Source: Micromonospora sp. WMMD812 (GTDB lineage: Bacteria; Actinomycetota; Actinomycetes; Mycobacteriales; Micromonosporaceae). From it: DNA of 64,000 nt. The position numbers and the translations under genes are program-made. Every line of letters starts with the position of its first letter. Within the stretch, counting starts at the first letter, position 1. The stretch lies in assembly GCF_027497215.1 (NCBI RefSeq), contig NZ_CP114904.1, positions 1,860,001 through 1,924,000 on the forward strand, given 5' to 3'. This document shows positions 59,420-64,000 of this stretch, one piece after another. The notes under the pieces were generated by a model. It ran no database searches. It was not told where the DNA came from and worked only from the letters and a program-made list of their open reading frames with translations.

Positions 59420-61423
59420 TCACCGTTCGCCGCGGCGCGCCACCCGGCGGTTGACCGCCAGCAGGTACTCCTTGCGGTCGGTCGGGTTGTGGTCCCACCG
59501 GGGCCGCGACGGCGGCTCGCCCCGGACCGGCCGGTGGTGGTCGAAGGTGGCCTCGAAGATCGCCTCACCGCGGGTCAGCGCGGGCAGCCGGCGCTCCACC
59601 GCGTGCACCCGCCGTGCCGGGACCACCCCCTCCACCACCGACGACCGCCCCACGGCCAGGGTCGAGTGGGGCACCGCCTCCAGCCCGGCCAGCACCGGCA
59701 GTACCGCGGCCAGGACGTCGGTCGGCACCTCCAGCCGGAACCGGTGCACCGGCTCCTCCACCCGCGTTCCGGCGTGCGTCAGGGCGTCGATCAGCACCAG
59801 AGGCGTGAGGTTGCGGAAGTCCCCGGCGGTGCTGGACATGCTCTTGTCGAACGTGCCGTGTGAGTGGCTCTGCCTCGCCCAGTACCCGGAGTGGGTCATC
59901 GTGACCGCGCAGTCGAGCACCTGCCAGCCGTGCAGCCCCTGGCGCAGCGTCGACCGTACGGTCTCCTCCACCGCCGTGAAGAAGGCCGGCGGCATCGAGC
60001 CGAGCTCGACACCCAGCCGAAACGTGATCCCGCCGCCGGGTTCGCCGGGCGCCACCCGCAACCCGACGGTGGCCAGGAACGGGTTGGGCGCGACGCCGAT
60101 CAGCTCGACCGCCGCGCCGGCGCCGACCAGCCGCTCGACGTAGACGGCCGTCGTCTCGCGGAAGCCGACAGCCAGTCCGTACTCCTCGGCGAGCGTCGCC
60201 TGGATGACCTCCTTCTGCACCTCCCCGTACAGGGAGACGCTGATGTCGCCCCGGACCGCGTCCCGCCGCACGTTGATCAACGGGTCCTGCTCGGCCAGCT
60301 CGCTGAGCGCGGTGTAGAGGGCCCCCTGATCGGTCCGCCGCTCCGGGACGACGACGGTCTCCAGGCTGGGCGACGCGAAGTGCCGGTTCCCGGCCGTCCC
60401 GTGCCGCACCGCCCCGACCGGATCACCGATCCGGACGTCGCCGAGACCGCGCAGCAGCGCGATCCGGCCGGCGGCGACGGCGTCGGCGCGCACCCTCGAT
60501 CCGAGGTCGAACACCTCGATCCCGGTCACCGTGGTGACCCGCCCACCGACGGCGAGCCGGTCCCGCAGCCGCACCGTGCCGCCGAACATCCGGACGTACG
60601 CGAGCTTCTCGCCGGACGGGCCGCGCTCGACCTTGAACACGGTGCCGGAGGCCGGGCCGTCCGCGCCCGACCCACCCGTCGGCAGCAGCGTGGTGAGGCC
60701 ATCGACGAGCGCCGCCACCCCGGCGCCGGTGATGGCCGAGCCGGCGTAGACCGGGTGCACCAGCGCCCGCCGGCTCTGCGCCGCAAGCGCGGCGCGCAGC
60801 CGACGGCCGGTCAGCCGCCGCTCGTCCGCGACGTACTCCGCCAGCAGCCGGTCGTCGCCCGCGGTGAGCCGGTCGAGCAACTGCCGGGTGAACCCCGGGT
60901 CGCCGTCGGCGTGCGGGACGAAGCACGCGTCGGCGGTGCCGGCGGCGCGCACGGCACCGGTCGCCACCACCGACGGGGCGAGCCGGTCGGCGATGTCGCG
61001 CAGCACCCGCTCCGGGTCCGCGCCGGCCCGGTCGATCTTGTTGATGAAGATCAGGGTCGGCAGGCGCAGGCGCTGGAGCGTCCGCATCAGCACCCGGGTC
61101 TGCGCCTGCACGCCCTCGACGGCGGAGACCACGAGCACCACGCCGTCGAGCAGGTCGAGGACCCGTTCCACCTCGGCGATGAAGTCCGGGTGGCCGGGTG
61201 TGTCGATGAGGTTGACCGTGACGCCGTCGACGACGAAGGACACGACGGCGGAGCGGATGGTGATCCCGCGCTGCCGCTCCAGGGCCAGCGTGTCGGTGCG
61301 GGTCGTCCCGTCGTCCACGCTGCCGACCTCGTCGGTCACGCCGACGGTGTGCAGCAGGCGTTCGGTCAGGCTGGTCTTGCCGGCGTCAACATGCGCCAGG
61401 ATCCCGACGTTGAGAGTTGTCAC
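59420..61423 (-). CDS. TetM/OtrA-type ribosomal protection GTPase (tetracycline resistance family)
   Basis: 667 aa from GTG 61423. EF-G-like: G1 AHVDAGKTS (residues 10-18), DTPGHPDF (74-81) and NKID (128-131). The C-terminal segment SMSSTAGDFRNLTPLVLIDAL is the hallmark separating ribosomal protection proteins from EF-G. Such proteins dislodge tetracyclines from the 30S subunit with GTP; actinomycete homologues (OtrA type) can be intrinsic, not acquired. Whether this one protects is not provable from sequence. A candidate leader ORF overlaps its start. It lies 145 bp downstream of helR, same strand. Confidence 0.9.
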   Translation of the reverse strand: MTTLNVGILAHVDAGKTSLTERLLHTVGVTDEVGSVDDGTTRTDTLALERQRGITIRSAVVSFVVDGVTVNLIDTPGHPDFIAEVERVLDLLDGVVLVVSAVEGVQAQTRVLMRTLQRLRLPTLIFINKIDRAGADPERVLRDIADRLAPSVVATGAVRAAGTADACFVPHADGDPGFTRQLLDRLTAGDDRLLAEYVADERRLTGRRLRAALAAQSRRALVHPVYAGSAITGAGVAALVDGLTTLLPTGGSGADGPASGTVFKVERGPSGEKLAYVRMFGGTVRLRDRLAVGGRVTTVTGIEVFDLGSRVRADAVAAGRIALLRGLGDVRIGDPVGAVRHGTAGNRHFASPSLETVVVPERRTDQGALYTALSELAEQDPLINVRRDAVRGDISVSLYGEVQKEVIQATLAEEYGLAVGFRETTAVYVERLVGAGAAVELIGVAPNPFLATVGLRVAPGEPGGGITFRLGVELGSMPPAFFTAVEETVRSTLRQGLHGWQVLDCAVTMTHSGYWARQSHSHGTFDKSMSSTAGDFRNLTPLVLIDALTHAGTRVEEPVHRFRLEVPTDVLAAVLPVLAGLEAVPHSTLAVGRSSVVEGVVPARRVHAVERRLPALTRGEAIFEATFDHHRPVRGEPPSRPRWDHNPTDRKEYLLAVNRRVARRGER

Positions 61424-61487
61424 GAAGCGTCATGTCCTTCGGGTCGATGAGCGTTCCCAGGTGGTTGGACATGAACGCAGCGCGCAT
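61386..61487 (-). CDS. candidate leader peptide ORF overlapping the ribosomal protection gene
   Basis: ATG 61487, preceded by GAGAGGAACC, encodes 33 residues (MRAAFMSNHLGTLIDPKDMT...DPGAC) and stops at 61386-61388, 38 bases inside the resistance gene in another frame. The main gene's own ribosome binding site (GAAGGAC) lies within this ORF, so leader translation would affect access to the main start. Leader-controlled expression is common for ribosome-targeting resistance genes; here it is inferred from layout. Confidence 0.45.
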   Translation of the reverse strand: MRAAFMSNHLGTLIDPKDMTLRDNSQRRDPGAC

Positions 61488-61568
61488 CTCGGTTCCTCTC
61501 TGTTCGGGAGTGCGGTGTCCCACCCAGTCGACCAGCGCGTCCTGATGTGGGCAACCGATTAACAGCCC

Positions 61569-63743
61569 TCAGGCGGTCGTGAGGATGACCAGTTGCCGGG
61601 TCGCGCGGGTCATCGCGACGTAGCGGTCGACCGCACCTTCGATGCCGCTGCCGAACGCCTCCGGGTCGACGAGGACGACCAGGTCGAACTCGAGCCCCTT
61701 CGCCAGCTCCGGGGTCAGCGACCGGACGCGGGGCCGCTCCTCGAAGGTGGGGTCGCCGATGACGCAGGCGGTCCCCTCGGCGTGCGCGGCGAGCCAGGCG
61801 TCGAGGATCGCACCCAGCTCGGACGCGGCTCCGTGGGCGACGGGGACGCCGCCGCTGCGGATGGAGGTCGGCACGTTGGCGTCCGGGAGCGCGGCCCGGA
61901 TCACCGGCTCGGCCTCCGCCATGACCTCTTCCGGCGTCCGGTAGTTGATGCTCAGGGCGGCCAGGCTGATCCGGTCGAGCCCGATCCGCTCGAGCCGAGC
62001 CTGCCACGACTCGGTGAACCCGTGCCTGGCCTGGGCGCGGTCTCCGACGATGGTGAAGCTCCGGGACGGGCAGCGGAGCAACAGCATCTGCCACTCCGCG
62101 TCGGTCAGCTCCTGGGCCTCGTCCACGACGATGTGCGCGAACGGGCCGGCGAGCAGGTCCGGGTCGGCGAGGGGCAGCGCCGACTCGTCGACCAGGGCAT
62201 CCTGAAGATCCAGTTGGCGCAGGCTCGACAGCACACCTTCGCCGTCGTCATAGGTGTGGGCCTCGATCAGTTCGTCGACGACCGTGGCCCTGCGCGCGCG
62301 TTCGGCGGCGAGCGTGGCCTCGTGCCGACGCTTCCGCTCGGACGCCTCCGCGTCGCCGAGTCGCTGCCGTGCCGCGTCCAGGAGCGGCAGATCGGACACC
62401 GTCCAGGCCCGGGCGTCGCCGCGCTGCAGCTTCCGGACCTCGTCCGTGCTGAGCCAGGGGGCGCACTTCCGCAGGTAGGCGGGTACCGACCACAGGTCTC
62501 CGACGAGGTCGGCCGCGTCGAGCATCGGCCAGGCACGGTGGAGGGTCGCGCGCAGCTCCCGGTTCCGCTGCAGCGAACCGCGGACCAGGTCCTCCGGCTC
62601 GTCGCCGTCGTACTTGTCCACCAGGATCGTGAGCAACTCCTCCCAGACCTCGTCGCGCGCCTCGTTGTGCGGGGTGCCGGGGCCCGGCGCCTCGAATGCC
62701 TCGGCCCAGTCGTCGGCGCTCAGCCAGAGGTCGGAGTCGTCGGTGGTGACCGTCATCCCCTTGGCCGGCGGCTCCTCATAGAACCGGACGGCCGCCTCGA
62801 TGGCCTTGACCAGGTCCGCGGACGACTTCAGGCGGGCCACCTCCGGGTCGGTCTCCACGGTCGCCGCCGCTCCCTCGGGGACGAGATCCCGCAGGGTGCA
62901 GGTCTGCACGTCCTCCTCGCCGAGGCTGGGGAGGACGTCGGCGACGTACGCCAGGTAGGGCTGGTGCGGACCGACGAACAGCACGCCGCCCCTGCGGTGA
63001 CCGAGGCGAGGGTCGGCGTAGAGGAGGTAGGCGGTGCGGTGCAGGGCGACGACGGTCTTCCCCGTGCCCGGACCGCCGTCGACGACGAGCGCGCCGCTCG
63101 ATCCGGCACGGATGATCGCGTCCTGGTCGGCCTGGATCGTGCCGAGCACGTCCCGCATCCGGTTCGACCGGCTGCCGCCCAGACTGGCGATGAAGGCGGA
63201 CTGGTCGTCGAGCGCTGCGGCGTGCCCCTCGAACCCGTCGGGGGTGAACACCTCGTCCCAGTAGTCGGTGATCCGGCCCTGGGTCCAGCGATACCTGCGG
63301 CGGCTCGCCAGACCCATCGGGTTGGCGTGGGTCGCGCCGAAGAACGGCTCGGCCGCGGGAGAGCGCCAGTCGAGCAGCAGCCGACGACCCGCGCTGTCGG
63401 TGAGGCCACGTCGACCGATGTACACGGGCTCGGGGTTGTCCGCGCTGACCATGTGCCCGAGGCACAGGTCCAACCCGAAACGACCCAGGAGGCGCAGGCG
63501 AGCGGTGAGCCGGCGGACCTCCTGGTCCCGGTCCACCGCCCGGCGGCCGGCGCCGCCGGGCGCCCTGCGCTCGGCGTCGAGGCGGGCGGACAGGTCGGCG
63601 GACGCCTGGTCGAGACTCGCCGCCATGGCCGCGAAGTGCCGCTGGTCGCCGGCGATCAGCGCCGGGTCGGCCTTGGCAGAGAGGTGTTCGGGAAGGTCGA
63701 ACACGTCGGCGGTCGGTTCGGCATCTCCGCCCAACCCATTCAT
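61569..63743 (-). CDS. helR: RNA polymerase recycling motor ATPase HelR
   Basis: 724 aa from ATG 63743; GTG 63761, behind GGGGGA, is an alternative. Earlier in-frame codons overlap the upstream operator and are rejected. HelD/UvrD-like SF1 motor: coiled N-terminal arm (DPALIAGDQRHFAAMAAS...), Walker A GGPGTGKTVVALHR (about residues 223-236), DEAQELTD as motif II, SINYRTPEEV and the C-terminal YVAMTRATRQLVILT. HelR binds RNA polymerase and displaces rifamycins. Length and the FDLPEHLSAKADP start match that subgroup. A 19-bp RAE lies upstream. Confidence 0.92.
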   Translation of the reverse strand: MNGLGGDAEPTADVFDLPEHLSAKADPALIAGDQRHFAAMAASLDQASADLSARLDAERRAPGGAGRRAVDRDQEVRRLTARLRLLGRFGLDLCLGHMVSADNPEPVYIGRRGLTDSAGRRLLLDWRSPAAEPFFGATHANPMGLASRRRYRWTQGRITDYWDEVFTPDGFEGHAAALDDQSAFIASLGGSRSNRMRDVLGTIQADQDAIIRAGSSGALVVDGGPGTGKTVVALHRTAYLLYADPRLGHRRGGVLFVGPHQPYLAYVADVLPSLGEEDVQTCTLRDLVPEGAAATVETDPEVARLKSSADLVKAIEAAVRFYEEPPAKGMTVTTDDSDLWLSADDWAEAFEAPGPGTPHNEARDEVWEELLTILVDKYDGDEPEDLVRGSLQRNRELRATLHRAWPMLDAADLVGDLWSVPAYLRKCAPWLSTDEVRKLQRGDARAWTVSDLPLLDAARQRLGDAEASERKRRHEATLAAERARRATVVDELIEAHTYDDGEGVLSSLRQLDLQDALVDESALPLADPDLLAGPFAHIVVDEAQELTDAEWQMLLLRCPSRSFTIVGDRAQARHGFTESWQARLERIGLDRISLAALSINYRTPEEVMAEAEPVIRAALPDANVPTSIRSGGVPVAHGAASELGAILDAWLAAHAEGTACVIGDPTFEERPRVRSLTPELAKGLEFDLVVLVDPEAFGSGIEGAVDRYVAMTRATRQLVILTTA

Positions 63744-63822
63744 CGTCAAGCCCACACGCACTTCGCAATTCCCCCGATTCCACAGGTTCCTGACCTCGGT
63801 CAGCGATTCTGCGGCACGACCC

Positions 63823-63841
63823 GGGTCTTGCGGCAAGCCCC
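63823..63841. promoter_or_regulatory. rifamycin-associated element (RAE)-like inverted repeat upstream of helR
   Basis: GGGTCTTGCGGCAAGCCCC: two 9-base arms (63823-63831 and 63833-63841) with one mismatch around a central G. The known RAE is a 19-bp inverted repeat with a CTTGC/GCAAG core found before rifamycin-response genes, including helR. It sits 80 bases upstream of the helR ATG. The TATACC on the minus strand at 63849-63854 could be part of the promoter. No gene is seen from 63860 to the window end. Confidence 0.8.
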
Positions 63842-64000
63842 CCAGTGCGGTATAGCTTGAAAATGGAGGGAGCGGATTCTCCCCCTCCCCTTGATCGTCC
63901 GCTCGACGGACAACCTCCTCGCGAAGCTGGCGGCACGCCGCTCTGGCCGGCCCGCGGTCCGATGGGCACCCCGGGCCGGCCGCCGTCGGACGGTCAGCGG

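Noticed and set aside
56443-59568. 1041-codon open frame on the minus strand opposite the GH38 mannosidase
   Set aside because: The translation lacks any domain and mirrors the mannosidase codons. The mannosidase has full catalytic motifs, so the opposite frame is a shadow.
63744-63836. Extended helR start at 63836
   Set aside because: It would begin inside the RAE-like operator, and the extra residues have no similarity to the HelR N-terminus.
61593-63860. 755-codon plus-strand frame exactly opposite helR
   Set aside because: No motifs, no ribosome binding site, and helR is unambiguous on the other strand.

Overview
The window is high-GC actinobacterial DNA. Its GC-rich third codon positions, GTG starts, 1-4 bp ATGA/GTGA gene overlaps, Tat lipoproteins, PucR/IclR/GntR regulators, HelR, DUF4331 and class F sortase genes fit a Micromonosporaceae-type soil actinomycete. 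The genus is inferred from style, not proven. I saw no rRNA, tRNA or CRISPR.

Layout. 1-9.7 kb is a mixed chromosomal stretch: a truncated Tat-exported beta-propeller protein, a decayed TetR gene, an SRPBCC protein, an SDR, LtrA, a lipoprotein, an FAD monooxygenase, a two-domain VOC protein, a methyltransferase and a zinc-independent quinone-reductase-like dehydrogenase. 9.8-22.9 kb is a divergent acid-sugar/glycan catabolic locus. Leftward run a giant glycosidase-like protein, an enolase-superfamily dehydratase, a DapA-type aldolase, an SDR and an SMP-30 lactonase. Rightward run an IclR regulator, an ABC sugar importer without an ATPase, a GH88/105 hydrolase and a second enolase-superfamily enzyme.

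22.9-25.75 kb is a compositionally different patch: a metallo-hydrolase, tiny ORFs, a frameshifted gene, an AlpA/Xis-like HTH gene, a nested 33-bp palindrome, and a quartet of overlapping 57-72 aa genes. 25.8-31.1 kb is a tight operon of DUF4331, class F sortase, TPR protein and NicO metal transporter. 31.4-36.9 kb is a KDPG aldolase-IclR operon divergent from a 2-keto-3-deoxysugar kinase, followed by a convergent secreted GH9-like enzyme with RTX repeats. This probably completes the pathway begun at 9.8-22.9 kb.

37-43 kb holds nicotinate phosphoribosyltransferase, a PucR regulator, a secreted X-Pro dipeptidyl-peptidase and an alpha/beta hydrolase. 43.2-59.25 kb is an inositol-catabolism locus. 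Leftward are iolC, an IolJ-like aldolase, iolB and iolD. Rightward are a GntR regulator and an operon for a complete ABC importer, a PHP phosphoesterase-like protein, an IolE-like protein, a Gfo/Idh/MocA dehydrogenase and a GH38 alpha-mannosidase. Identical TGTCATGACA palindromes sit in front of both arms. My best candidate for an undescribed system is this locus acting as a scavenger of mannosylated inositol (phospho)glycans.

59.4-63.8 kb is an antibiotic-response pair. It holds a TetM/OtrA-type ribosomal protection protein with a candidate leader ORF, and helR (RNA polymerase rescue from rifamycins) with a recognisable rifamycin-associated element upstream.
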